From positions 1-55,268 of the forward strand of contig CAIQQB010000003.1 in the NCBI GenBank assembly GCA_903873805.1: a DNA stretch of 55,268 nucleotides, written 5' to 3'. This document shows, piece by piece, positions 44,319 through 53,256 of the stretch. How positions within the stretch are numbered: the stretch's first letter is position 1; each line of letters starts with the position of its first letter. The notes under the pieces are model-generated. The model saw only the letters and a list, made by a program, of their open reading frames with translations, had not been told where the DNA came from and did not search any database. The DNA comes from an uncultured Opitutia bacterium (GTDB lineage Bacteria > Verrucomicrobiota > Verrucomicrobiia > Opitutales > Opitutaceae). Position numbers and translations under genes: made by a program.

Positions 44319-46316
44319 TCACTGGATGGCGGGGATGCCGAGGCCCATCGCATCGGCCGGGGTGCCGACGGCCGAGGTGCGGGCCTGACGGTCGGTTGGT
44401 GGAATTTTTCCCGAGTGGATGCCGAGCAGCCGCGCATGCGTGAGCTTGGCGGCGGCGATCAGTTCGGGATACGGCTGGTCGGTCACATCGAACCAGCCGA
44501 TGTTGTAGTTCTCGCCGTCGTTGCGGCCGGTGACGGGCTCGTCGACCCACTGGAACCAATGCGTGCCGATGACCTCGGGATGGGCCGCGGCATGCTCCAC
44601 ATAATAGCTGTAGGCGAGGCCGCGCTCGGCCTGATTCATCGCCTGCACGAGGCCGGGCGCCATGCCGCGCTCCGGGACGCCGATGTGGAATTCACCGACG
44701 AGCACCGGCAGTCCGGTCAGTGCGTGGACGTTCCGGATCTGCTCGGGCGGCGGTTCGAAACGGTATTTGTTCAGGGTGTAGACGTCGAAATTCTTCGCGA
44801 GCATCACAACGTAGTCCGGCGGTGTCCCGCCAAAGCGGATGCCGAGGTTGAGATGATGGGGGTCGGCTTTCTTCAGCGCCGTGTTCACCACCGCGAGGTA
44901 GTGCTCAAACGCCCCCAGGACCAGGTCGCGCCGGACGGCCGGCGTGTCACCCGCCGCCAAGCCGGCTTGGAAGCGGGTCTGGATCGCGGTGGCCGGACCC
45001 TGCAGGACGAGGTCCACAAACTGGCTCTCGCGGCCGGGCCAGGGCGGCTCATTGCCAATGAAGTAGCCGAGCAACCAGGGGTCGTCCCGGAGCGGGGCGA
45101 CGGTGCGCTCGATGGCGGCGGCCACCTGCTCCGCAAAGGTGTCGGCATACACGTCGCCCATGCCCATGACCTGCGGGCCGGTCTGGCCGACGCGGACGTT
45201 GGCGACATACGGCTGCTTCCGTCCGCCCGCCCCCAACGCATTGTTGAGGCCGGGATTGTAAGCGGTGTTCAATCCCCAGGCGCTCATCCGTGCGGACGTC
45301 AGTGCCGCCCACGGCCCCATGAAATCAGAGCCATAGCGGTGCTGCAGGTTTGCGGCGTAGAAGGAAGTTTGCACGCCGCCGCCGGCGCCACCCCGGCCGC
45401 CACCGGGAATCCCGCCGCCGGGGCCGCCCGGGCCGCCGCGCGGGGCGGCCAGCGGCGGAGGAATCGTGGTGAAGTAATCCTCGCGCCCGGTCACGCGCGT
45501 GGCGGGATTGGAGCCGATGCCGTTGACGCCCGTCGAATAGAAGTAGTGGCCATCCGGGTCCACGAACCACCACACGCCGTTGATCTGCTCGACCCGGAAG
45601 AAGCCGGTGGCCTTCGCGGTCGTCGTGGCAAACCCGCCATACTGGTCGCGGTCGGGCAGGCGGCCGGCGGCGGCGAGCGCGGCGGATTCGGCGCTCCAAG
45701 CTTTCTTGAGTTCGTCCAGCGTCGCGGCTTTGCCGGGCCAGTCGGCGTGGGTGTATTGGCCGAAGGCATCGAGGAGCGGTTTGCCCTCGAGGATGTCGTC
45801 GCCGGGGTCGGTCTTGGCCAGGGTGACCGAACGGATTTCCAGCGTCGCCGGAGCGGCCGGATAACGCATCACCGCGCTCAGGCCCTGCACGGCGGAAGTG
45901 GGGCCGTGGCCGCCGGCCTCGATGTTGATCCAATACGAATCGCGCGGTTGGTTGACGGTGGCGGCGAGATCGGAGGCGTTGCCCAATCCCTGCCGGTAGA
46001 AACGCAGCGGGATGGACGCGCGCACCCATACCCCGGCAAACGGATGCACGCGCTTCGAGATGCGACCGGTCGCGGTTTCGAGGCCTAGTTCGAAGCGCTG
46101 CGGCGAGCTGGCGCGGAATTCGATCACCAGAAAATCAAAGGGCGTCCAGTCGGCCGGCAGCGCCGGGTTCAATTCCTGGAGCGTCCAAGTATGCGTGGAA
46201 ACGGCGGTGTTGAAAGTCGCACGCGCGGGCGTGGGGGCGTCGGCGGCACGGGCGGCGATCGCAGGCATGAGCAAGAAGGCCAAGATGGCGGACAAGGACA
46301 GGCGATGAGGGTGCAT
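44319..46316 (-). CDS. Exported GH50-like (agarase-family) glycoside hydrolase
   Basis: A 665-residue protein; start 46316, signal peptide MHPHRLSLSAILAFLLMPAI. The N-terminal third is a carbohydrate-binding-like beta-sandwich (SPQRFELGLETATGRISKRV). The barrel begins at GVWWFVDPDGHYFYSTGVNG. The likely acid is Glu423 in LLGYFIGNEPPW and the nucleophile Glu542 in LPVLVGEFHIG, with THWFQWVDEPVTGRNDGENY and NIGWFDVTDQPYPELIAAAK near the end, as in GH50 beta-agarases. A Gly/Pro/Arg insert occupies residues about 292-315 (RGGPGGPGGGIPGGGRGG). Whether it cuts agarose or another beta-galactan is unknown. Other clan A families have similar motifs, so the family assignment is tentative. It lies 224 bp downstream of the GH140-like gene. 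Confidence 0.72.
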   Translation of the reverse strand: MHPHRLSLSAILAFLLMPAIAARAADAPTPARATFNTAVSTHTWTLQELNPALPADWTPFDFLVIEFRASSPQRFELGLETATGRISKRVHPFAGVWVRASIPLRFYRQGLGNASDLAATVNQPRDSYWINIEAGGHGPTSAVQGLSAVMRYPAAPATLEIRSVTLAKTDPGDDILEGKPLLDAFGQYTHADWPGKAATLDELKKAWSAESAALAAAGRLPDRDQYGGFATTTAKATGFFRVEQINGVWWFVDPDGHYFYSTGVNGIGSNPATRVTGREDYFTTIPPPLAAPRGGPGGPGGGIPGGGRGGAGGGVQTSFYAANLQHRYGSDFMGPWAALTSARMSAWGLNTAYNPGLNNALGAGGRKQPYVANVRVGQTGPQVMGMGDVYADTFAEQVAAAIERTVAPLRDDPWLLGYFIGNEPPWPGRESQFVDLVLQGPATAIQTRFQAGLAAGDTPAVRRDLVLGAFEHYLAVVNTALKKADPHHLNLGIRFGGTPPDYVVMLAKNFDVYTLNKYRFEPPPEQIRNVHALTGLPVLVGEFHIGVPERGMAPGLVQAMNQAERGLAYSYYVEHAAAHPEVIGTHWFQWVDEPVTGRNDGENYNIGWFDVTDQPYPELIAAAKLTHARLLGIHSGKIPPTDRQARTSAVGTPADAMGLGIPAIQ

Positions 46317-46506
46317 GGCGACTCCCGCATGGGCCGGCGGGGTGGAGCATGACAACCGAACGGCGGTGGGATTTCCAGCCGATTCAATCGGGTGTGAGCG
46401 GGAGGCAGTCGGATTATCCGGCGAACAAGCTGAACACTCAAGGCACCGGGTCGGCCGCCAAGGGGTCAGCGTTCGTTGCGTCCCCGGGCTACAGCCAAGC
46501 GGGAAC

Positions 46507-46532
46507 GGCCTCACGCAAGGTGAGGCCCTACG
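46507..46532. repeat. ggcctcac hairpin repeat
   Basis: ggcctcac (46507-46514), loop gcaag, gtgaggcc (46520-46527), then ctacg. This matches the second hairpin downstream of recD2 (903-927) with one loop difference. It lies just past the stop of the GH140-like gene and could act in transcript ending or stability. Confidence 0.75.
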
Positions 46533-46540
46533 TCAGCCGC

Positions 46541-47998
46541 TCAGCGAGCCGCCGTCCGGCCGGGGGGCGGGAACTTTTTCGCTGCGTCGTCGAGCACCAG
46601 GACCCAGTCGTTGGCGGTGTCGGCGCCGACCGGCGGCGAGGTAAATTCGCGGGTGGCGGTTTTCGCAAAGGGGGTGTCCGCCTTCGCCTCGCCGGTGCGC
46701 GGGTCATACCACCAGGCCGTGAGGGAGGTGCCCGAAAGTTGGCCGGTGTTGACGGTGACCTTCGTCTGGCCGGCGGGGAGATAGACGAACGCGTAGCTGC
46801 CGCTGCTGCCGCGGGTGGCCTCGATGCGTTCGACGGCGCGGGTCGCGCTGGCGCCCGCGAGGAGGGACTGGTCGGGGATGCGTTCGAGCATCGGCCGGGA
46901 CTCGATCAGGTAGCGCAGAAACTGCACTTGGCCGGAGGCGGGGAGCTTGAGCGCTTCCTTCCATTCCATGTTGGCGTGCCAGCCGGCGTTGCCGGTGGGG
47001 ACGCCGCCGGGATAGAACTCGTAAACCTCGCCGTTGCCGTAGGTGTGGCCGGCGGCGCCGGCGAAGACCGCGAGATAGGCTGAGCGGCGGACATCCACCG
47101 CCTGGATCCGCGGGGCGGTGGCGGCATTGGCATCGCGAACGAGGTTGTTGGTGATGTTCTCGTAGCCCGGCTCCATGTCGAGGGTGGGCTTGACGGGGGT
47201 CTTGGCGTAGTCGTCGGCGATGAGCCGGAAGTTGGTGGTGTTGATGAAATGGCCGGACTGGATGGCGTTGAAGTCGAGCCACGGGCGCTCCTGAAACCAG
47301 AACGAGGAGCTTTGCCGCCCGGTGGGATGGTAGCTGATCATGATTTTGCCGACCCCGACCGCCTTGGCGCCGTCGATCAGGCCCTGGGCTTCCAGATCGG
47401 TCACGTGCTGGATCTTTTCGCCGGCCGTGCCGGCGGCCGTGGAGTCGCCGCCCAGAATCCAGAAGACGTTTCGCTTGGCGTAGCGCTGGGCGAGGAACCG
47501 GCAGTAGGCCTGCATCTGCTCCGGGATGTTGCCGGCGCCCAGCCGGTCGCCGGCGTTCTTGTGCCAGTAGGGTAGGAGGGCCAGATACATGCCGCGGGCC
47601 TCGATCTTGCCGAGGATCGAATCGACGTTCTTGTAAAAGGCCTCGTTGATCTGGCCGAGATCGCCGTTCACAAAAGGCAGCTCGCCGTCCGGGTTCTTCC
47701 GGTTGCGGTAGTCCCACACCGCAACACAGCCCTGAATGACGGTGAAGCCCTTGGCGGCACGGTCGTCGAGGTAGCGGTCCACGTCGGCCGGGCTCGGGTG
47801 GTTGAACAGACACCAGGCGGTGTCACCGAGCCAGAAAAACGGGGTGCCGTCGGCGCGGACGAAAGCGCGGCCGTTGTCCGACACGCGGATGGCCGGCAGG
47901 GGCGCCGGCGCGGCGACCGCACCGGCTGGGGCGGCTGCAACGAGGTTCGATCCGAGGCAGAGGGCAAGCAGGAGAGCTGGCAGGGCAAGGCGTGGCAT
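46541..47998 (-). CDS. Exported GH140-like enzyme (DUF4038, apiosidase type)
   Basis: A 485-residue protein, start 47998, signal peptide MPRLALPALLLALCLGSNLV. The barrel domain shows RADGTPFFWLGDTAWCLFNH, KGFTVIQGCVAVWDYRNRKN and LLPYWHKNAG. The catalytic pair fits that reported for GH140 (BT1012): Asp185 in FWILGGDSTAAG and Glu276 in KPTLDMEPGYENI. A C-terminal beta domain (DUF4038-associated, FVYLPAGQTKVTVNTGQLSG, TAWWYDPRTGEA) closes it. GH140 releases apiose-linked side chains of rhamnogalacturonan II, which suits the pectin theme of the window. Other DUF4038 proteins have unknown substrates. It lies next to the GH50-like gene on the same strand. Confidence 0.85.
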   Translation of the reverse strand: MPRLALPALLLALCLGSNLVAAAPAGAVAAPAPLPAIRVSDNGRAFVRADGTPFFWLGDTAWCLFNHPSPADVDRYLDDRAAKGFTVIQGCVAVWDYRNRKNPDGELPFVNGDLGQINEAFYKNVDSILGKIEARGMYLALLPYWHKNAGDRLGAGNIPEQMQAYCRFLAQRYAKRNVFWILGGDSTAAGTAGEKIQHVTDLEAQGLIDGAKAVGVGKIMISYHPTGRQSSSFWFQERPWLDFNAIQSGHFINTTNFRLIADDYAKTPVKPTLDMEPGYENITNNLVRDANAATAPRIQAVDVRRSAYLAVFAGAAGHTYGNGEVYEFYPGGVPTGNAGWHANMEWKEALKLPASGQVQFLRYLIESRPMLERIPDQSLLAGASATRAVERIEATRGSSGSYAFVYLPAGQTKVTVNTGQLSGTSLTAWWYDPRTGEAKADTPFAKTATREFTSPPVGADTANDWVLVLDDAAKKFPPPGRTAAR

Positions 47999-48131
47999 GG
48001 CAGCGGGGTGGGGTGAACGGAGCAACCGGGGTGGTGGTTGCTCCGCGCGAGTCTTCTCCGCTTTTATTAACGAAAGGTCAATGGCAGTCAGACTGGCCGG
48101 GCCGCAAAACGGGCGGCCGATTCGGTCCGCC

Positions 48132-48779
48132 CTAGCCCGGCGGCGGGGCGAGCCAGAGGGCGTGCACTTCGAGAATGCCGTTGATCATGAACTGCACTGC
48201 GACGGCCGCGAGGAGCAGCCCCATGATGCGGATGGCGATGTTCAGGAAGATCGGGCTGAGCCACTGGACCCCGCGGGCCGACAGCCGCAGGATGAGGTAG
48301 GTGGCGGCGGAAACGATGAGGATGCTCGCGCCCAGGGCGAGTTGCTGGGACAGGTTCTGCGCCTGGTTGCGGAGGAGTATGACCGTGGAGATGGCCCCCG
48401 GGCCGGAGAGCATCGGGATCGCCAGCGGGGTCACCGCGATGTCGAGCTTCTCGATGCCGGCGGCGGTTTCCTCGGCCGTTTCCCGCACGCGGGAGCGCTG
48501 CGCCCGCAGCATGTCGAGCGCAACGAGCAGCAGGACGATACTCGCGGCAATCGTGAACGCCGGCATGGTGATGCCGAGAAACCGGAAGATGGAATGTCCG
48601 ACGAAGGCAAACACCAGGAGGACGCCGGCCATGACCATGGAGGCCAGCCGGGCCATGCGGATACGCTCGGCCGGCGTGTTGGCGGGGGTCATTGCGACGA
48701 AGGCCGGCACCGCGGCCAGCGGGTCGACGATCACGAAGAGCGAGCTGGTCGCGAGAATGAGGTACGCCAAGAGGGACAT
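48132..48779 (-). CDS. MarC family inner membrane protein
   Basis: A 215-residue protein starting at 48779 with six hydrophobic segments. MarC/UPF0056 signatures: SSLFVIVDPLAAVPAFVAMT at the N-terminus and IAVTPLAIPMLSGPGAISTV in the middle, with the usual PLAIPLLAGPGAI-type motif. The last segments end AVQFMINGILEV. The function of this family is unsettled; it was once linked to multiple antibiotic resistance and later not. Longer upstream in-frame sequence to 49079 is not family-like. It stands alone, diverging from the TylF-type gene across 283 bp. Confidence 0.92.
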   Translation of the reverse strand: MSLLAYLILATSSLFVIVDPLAAVPAFVAMTPANTPAERIRMARLASMVMAGVLLVFAFVGHSIFRFLGITMPAFTIAASIVLLLVALDMLRAQRSRVRETAEETAAGIEKLDIAVTPLAIPMLSGPGAISTVILLRNQAQNLSQQLALGASILIVSAATYLILRLSARGVQWLSPIFLNIAIRIMGLLLAAVAVQFMINGILEVHALWLAPPPG

Positions 48780-49062
48780 GCGGGCGGGCCGCGAAGCGGG
48801 AGCGGCGCTGGCCCAGCCTGAATCTGGCCGGGCGGGCGGGCATTTGCAATTCCAAGGATGAAACGGTCCGCAGCGGTATCTTCCTTGCCTTGATCCGGTG
48901 CCTGGATAGGCCTCCTCGCCGGGTAGGATAACTTCACCGAAAGTCTTGCCGGTGCCGACAGTTGGAATGGTCTGACTGCTGATGCGCCGGCTGCAGCCGG
49001 GCGCAGGCCCCACGCTCCCGACCATCATCACCCTGGCTTTTCTGTTCCTGCTCTCATCCCCA

Positions 49063-49929
49063 ATGCCCACCGACCCCAACCCTGACGAACCAGCGGCGAT
49101 CGACCTCTACCTCGAGCTCATGGCCAAGACCCTGGCCGCCTCCATTTACGATGAAAGCGCCTGGTCGGTGCTGAACTATGGCCGGCCCGGTTGGAAAGGA
49201 CTCCGACACCCGCGCCGGTTTGCTTCGGCCCTGTTCAAATACTTTCTCGGTCAGATGGCCGCGAAACGCTCCACCATCCTGGTCAAACAATGGGGCTTCA
49301 AGGAGCCGGAGCGCAAGGACGGCCGGGATTTTCCCTTTATCGGGTACACCATGATCGGGCTCCGGCGGTTGGAGAACATTCGCTTTTGCACGGAGGAGGT
49401 TCTGCGCCATAAAGTGCCGGGCGATCTGATTGAAACCGGGGTCTGGCGGGGCGGGACCACCATCTTCATGCGGGCGCTGCTCCAGGCCCATGGGGTGACG
49501 GACCGCAAAGTCTGGGTGGCGGATTCGTTTCAGGGCCTGCCGGCCACCTCCGGCGACGGGGATGACTGGGATCTCAGCCGCAATGACTACTTCAAAGTGT
49601 CGCTGGCGGAGGTGAAGGCGAACTTCGCCAAGTTTGGACTGCTGGACGGCCAGGTGGAGTTTCTCCCGGGCTGGTTCTGCGACACCTTGCCGTCGGCCCC
49701 GATCACCCGGCTGGCGGTTCTCCGCCTCGACGGCGACCTGTACAGCTCGACGATGGACGCGTTGAAGAACCTGTATCACAAGGTCAGTCCCGGGGGCTAC
49801 GTGATTGTGGACGACTACCAGTCCTGGGCCTCGTGCCGGCGCGCCGTGACGGAGTTTCTCGACGGCCTGGGGCTCAAGCCCGAGATCAAAACCATCGACC
49901 AGGACGGCGTCTACTGGCGGAAGGAGTAG
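49063..49929 (+). CDS. TylF-type (macrocin O-methyltransferase family) methyltransferase
   Basis: A 288-residue cytoplasmic enzyme starting MPTDPNPDEP (49063); upstream in-frame MRRLQPGAGP... is hydrophobic but unlikely coding. TylF features: MIGLRRLENIRFCTEEVLRH, SAM-binding GDLIETGVWRGGTTIFMRAL, VWVADSFQGLP, RLDGDLYSSTMDALKNLYHK and the Mg-site segment GGYVIVDDYQSW. It methylates a hydroxyl on a sugar or polyketide-like acceptor; in such bacteria the acceptor is often a cell-surface sugar, though no surface-polysaccharide genes are adjacent. A 16-bp perfect palindrome (cggcgaagcttcgccg, 49979-49994) 50 bp after its stop could end the transcript. Confidence 0.88.
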   Translation: MPTDPNPDEPAAIDLYLELMAKTLAASIYDESAWSVLNYGRPGWKGLRHPRRFASALFKYFLGQMAAKRSTILVKQWGFKEPERKDGRDFPFIGYTMIGLRRLENIRFCTEEVLRHKVPGDLIETGVWRGGTTIFMRALLQAHGVTDRKVWVADSFQGLPATSGDGDDWDLSRNDYFKVSLAEVKANFAKFGLLDGQVEFLPGWFCDTLPSAPITRLAVLRLDGDLYSSTMDALKNLYHKVSPGGYVIVDDYQSWASCRRAVTEFLDGLGLKPEIKTIDQDGVYWRKE

Positions 49930-50229
49930 GCCGGGGCACCGCGCGCGGTGGTGACCGATGGCCGCGGTCGCGTGCCGGCGGCGAAGCTTCGCCGGGAACC
50001 ACGCCGACCGGACTGTATCTACAAAGTGGTGACTTAAGGCGCTGGTCGCCGACGGGCCCCGTTGATTTTGGGCCCTGATCAATCGGACCGCCCGGCTCCG
50101 CCATTAATTGGCAATGCGTTTTTCACATCTTATTCACCAATGACGGCTTTATTTCGCGACGGCCGGCCGGCAGTTTGGGACCCCGCATCGAACCAGGAAC
50201 ACCCGACCACCATCCACCCGACCCACACC
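49930..50229. other. Intergenic region with a possible terminator palindrome
   Basis: It contains the palindrome cggcgaagcttcgccg at 49979-49994, a gggccccg...gggccc stretch around 50055-50080, and AT-richer sequence (50100-50160) just upstream of the pilin gene that may hold its promoter. No gene seen. Confidence 0.5.
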
Positions 50230-50586
50230 ATGCAACTCAAGAATCACCGCCGGGGCTTTACGCTTGTTGAGATCATGATCGTTGTTGTCATCATCGGCCT
50301 GCTCGCCGCGATGGCCATTCCTGCTTTCCAGAAAGTTCGGACCAGTTCGCAGGACAAGGCCGTCATCAACAATCTCCGGCAGCTTAGCACGGGGGCGGAA
50401 CAATATTATTTGGAACAGGGTGTGAGTTCGGTGGCCTTCAGCGATCTGGTGGGAAGCAACGCCTCGCAGTATGTGAAGAGCTTCCCGACCGTGGCCAACG
50501 AAAGCTATCCTGCCGTGCTGCAGGAGGGGGTGGCGATCACGGCGTCGGGCGTGGCCGGGGCCCGCACCATCACCTACAGTCCTTGA
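50230..50586 (+). CDS. Type IV pilin-like / pseudopilin protein
   Basis: A 118-residue protein with the prepilin N-terminus MQLKNHRRGFTLVEIMIVVV and IIGLLAAMAIPAF: a basic leader, Gly-Phe cleavage site, Glu at +5, then a hydrophobic helix. The mature part is small (KVRTSSQDKAVINNLRQLST, EQYYLEQGVSSVAFSDLVG) and resembles minor pilins or type II secretion pseudopilins. The leader would be cut by PilD. No other pilus or secretion genes are next to it, so it is an orphan here. The start at 50230 is fixed by the leader. Confidence 0.9.
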   Translation: MQLKNHRRGFTLVEIMIVVVIIGLLAAMAIPAFQKVRTSSQDKAVINNLRQLSTGAEQYYLEQGVSSVAFSDLVGSNASQYVKSFPTVANESYPAVLQEGVAITASGVAGARTITYSP

Positions 50587-50661
50587 TCCGGCCGGATCGC
50601 GGACGGGGGTGATTCGCGGCGGCGCGCTTGCGTCGCCCGTCGCGGCGGCTATCTGAGGACG

Positions 50662-52113
50662 ATGACGAATGTTGGCACGACCGGGACCGGCGCGCAGACC
50701 AAGCGGTTCATGCCGTGGCTGGTCGCGGTGGCGCTGTTCATGGAGAATTTGGACGCGACAATCGTGAACACGGCGGTGCCGACCATGGCCGCCAAGCTGG
50801 AGGTGCCCCCGCTCAGCCTGAAGGCGGTGCTGACGAGCTACACCATCTGTCTCGCAGTCTTCATCCCGGTCAGCGGCTGGATGGCGGACCGCTTCGGCAC
50901 CAAACGGGTGTTCACCTGGGCGGTCAGTCTTTTCACCCTCGGTTCGCTCTTTTGCGGGCTGGCGATGAGCATTCCCATGCTGGTGGCCGCCCGGGTCGTC
51001 CAGGGCATTGGCGGCGCGATGATGACGCCGGTGGGCCGGCTGGCCCTCGTGCGCACGTTTCCGCGGTCGGAAATGCTCTCCGCGATGAACTTCGTCGTGA
51101 TCCCGGCGCTGATCGGACCGCTGCTCGGGCCCTTTGTCGGCGGGCTGATCGTCCACTGGCTGCCGTGGCGCACGATCTTCTTTGTGAACCTGCCGATCGG
51201 GCTGCTCGGCCTGTGGCTGATCAAGCGGCACATGCCGGACTTCCGCAACGAGGGGGTGGCGCCGCTGGACCGGGTGGGTTTCCTGCTGTTCGGCGGCGGG
51301 GTGGCGCTGCTGTCCTATGTGCTCGAAGTGTTTGGCGAACACTCCCTGCCGCCCGGTCCGATCCTGGGCCTGCTCGCCTGCTCCTTCGGGCTGCTCGCCG
51401 CCTACTACTGGCACGGCCGCCATGTACCAAATCCGGTGATGCGGCTCGCGCTGTTCGACACCCGCACGTTCAATGTGGCCGTGATTGGCGGGGTCATCAC
51501 CCGGCTGGGCATCGGCGGCATGCCGTTCCTGCTGCCGCTCCTCTACCAGATCGGCATGGGCTTCCCGCCCTGGCAGGCCGGCTTGCTGACCATGCCGCAG
51601 GCGCTGGCCGCCATCACGATGAAGATGCTCAGCAAGTCCATCCTCGCCCGTTTCGGCCACCGGCAGGTTCTCGTCACCAACACCGTGCTGTTCGGCGCAA
51701 CCATCCTCGCGTTCGCCCTCATCGGGCCGGGCACCCCCGTCTGGTGCATCCTGCTGCTCAGCTTCACCCAGGGGTTCTTTTCCGCCCTCCAGTTCACCAG
51801 CATGAACACGCTGGTCTACGCCGACATCAGTGATGCGGACGCGAGCATGGCCAACAGCATCGCCAGCACGGCGCAGATGATGGCGCTGAGCTTCGGCGTC
51901 GCCTTCGCCTCCCTGGTCGCGGCGTGGTTCATCGGCCGGACGCCGCAGACGGACACGGCCAACTTCATCCGGGCGCTGCACCACTCCTATCTGGCGTTGG
52001 GGACGGTCACGATCATCTCGTCCCTCATGTTTTGGCGGCTGCGGCCGAACGACGGCAACAACGTCAGCAACCGCACCGGCACGCCGGAGGGCGAGAGTCT
52101 GGAGGCAGCGTGA
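50662..52113 (+). CDS. DHA2-type MFS drug efflux transporter (EmrB/QacA-like)
   Basis: A 483-residue membrane protein, predicted 14 segments. Motif D1 region FMENLDATIVNTAVPTMAAK, motif A GWMADRFGTKRVF, motif B LVAARVVQGIGGAMMTPVGR and motif C VVIPALIGPLLGPFVGGLIV are all visible. It would expel hydrophobic compounds using the proton gradient in the inner membrane. No membrane-fusion partner gene (EmrA) is adjacent. It ends 21 bp before the convergent dehydrogenase gene. Substrate not predictable. Confidence 0.93.
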   Translation: MTNVGTTGTGAQTKRFMPWLVAVALFMENLDATIVNTAVPTMAAKLEVPPLSLKAVLTSYTICLAVFIPVSGWMADRFGTKRVFTWAVSLFTLGSLFCGLAMSIPMLVAARVVQGIGGAMMTPVGRLALVRTFPRSEMLSAMNFVVIPALIGPLLGPFVGGLIVHWLPWRTIFFVNLPIGLLGLWLIKRHMPDFRNEGVAPLDRVGFLLFGGGVALLSYVLEVFGEHSLPPGPILGLLACSFGLLAAYYWHGRHVPNPVMRLALFDTRTFNVAVIGGVITRLGIGGMPFLLPLLYQIGMGFPPWQAGLLTMPQALAAITMKMLSKSILARFGHRQVLVTNTVLFGATILAFALIGPGTPVWCILLLSFTQGFFSALQFTSMNTLVYADISDADASMANSIASTAQMMALSFGVAFASLVAAWFIGRTPQTDTANFIRALHHSYLALGTVTIISSLMFWRLRPNDGNNVSNRTGTPEGESLEAA

Positions 52114-52134
52114 ATCGGGCGCGGCGGCGGCGGT

Positions 52135-52959
52135 TCACAGCAGCTTGAGCAGCGCGGAGAAGTCCTCGTCGGCCCAGCCGGCCCGGTCGGCGGCGGCGAG
52201 GCGGTCGCGGACGGTGGCGAGCACCGGAAGATTCCCGCCGCCATCGGTTCCGCCGGCCAGTCGCAGATCCTTCAGCATGTGCTTGACCGAAAACTGCGGG
52301 GCGAAGTCCCCGGCGCGCAGCTTGGGCTCCTTGAGCTTGGCCAGACCGGAGTGGCCGGCATTGCGGCCGAGCGCGCTGAAGAAGACGTCGTCGCTCACGC
52401 CCCCGTGCCGCGCCAGGGTGAGAGCCTCGCACAGCCCTTCCATCAGGGCCGCGAGATTCAGATTCATCGCGAGCTTGAGGGTCGCCGCCTGCCGGTGGTC
52501 GCCGACGTGGAGCCGGACGGACGAGACCAACGCGAGCAGCGGCTCCAGTTCGGCGATGAGGTCAGCGTCGCCGCCGAGGTAATAAACCGTCTGCCGCTGC
52601 TCGGCGGCCGGGCGGCTGCCGGTGAACGGCGCCTCGAGGTAGCGGGCCCCGCGTTGCACGACCAGGGTGCGAAACTCCTCGCTGCTGGCGGGGTCGATGG
52701 TGCTCGATTGCACCACCACCTTGCCGGGGCCGAGGGCGGGCAGGATGTCCGCGAGCACGGCCCGCACGGCCGGCGGATCGGCGACGACAATCTGGATCAC
52801 ATCGGCTGCGGCCGCGACCGCCGCCGCGGTGGTCCGCCATTCGGGAAAATCCGGTTGCGGCGTGCGGTTCCAGGCACCCGCCAGCACGCCTGCCGCGTGA
52901 TAGTGCCGCGCCCACACGCCGCCGATGAGACCGAGACCGAGCACGCCGATGGTTTTCAT
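52135..52959 (-). CDS. Beta-hydroxyacid dehydrogenase family NAD(P)-dependent oxidoreductase
   Basis: A 274-residue Rossmann protein with MKTIGVLGLGLIGGVWARHY (GxGxxG), VVVQSSTIDPASSEEF, YLEAPFTGSRPAAEQRQTVY (substrate site) and the helix LKLAMNLNLAALMEGLCEAL, whose lysine is the usual catalytic residue. The NAD-binding half and C-terminal helical half fit 3-hydroxyisobutyrate or glyoxylate/succinic semialdehyde reductase relatives. The residue after the second strand is WNRTPQ, which favours NADPH. The physiological substrate is unknown. Confidence 0.9.
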   Translation of the reverse strand: MKTIGVLGLGLIGGVWARHYHAAGVLAGAWNRTPQPDFPEWRTTAAAVAAAADVIQIVVADPPAVRAVLADILPALGPGKVVVQSSTIDPASSEEFRTLVVQRGARYLEAPFTGSRPAAEQRQTVYYLGGDADLIAELEPLLALVSSVRLHVGDHRQAATLKLAMNLNLAALMEGLCEALTLARHGGVSDDVFFSALGRNAGHSGLAKLKEPKLRAGDFAPQFSVKHMLKDLRLAGGTDGGGNLPVLATVRDRLAAADRAGWADEDFSALLKLL

Positions 52960-53085
52960 AGGGCTTGAAGTTTGGGCCTCCGGGGAAGATTTGCAACGCG
53001 CCAGCGGTGGGGCGGGCGATGATGCGGTCCGGGCCCATTCCGTCTGAAGTATCCAAGTTTCAATGACCGGCCGGGGGCTGGATCG

Positions 53086-53146
53086 GCGGGCGGGGTGCTC
53101 TCACCCCGCGGCCGTCCCCGCAGGGTGAAGGCACCCCGCCCACATC
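53086..53146. repeat. R2 element upstream of the cyclophilin gene
   Basis: gggcggggtgctctcacccc and gcagggtgaaggcaccccgc form an imperfect inverted pair around a short spacer (ggccgtcccc). It sits in the divergent gap between the dehydrogenase and cyclophilin genes; the rest of the gap holds nothing I recognise. Confidence 0.75.
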
Positions 53147-53256
53147 AGACCGGCCAACCGACTGAGAGTCTGGCTGCTTTCTTGTCGTCGGCCCCGTTGC
53201 AATTTACTGGCTACAGAGCGCCAAAGCCCTATGTTGAATGACCCTACTTTTTCCGC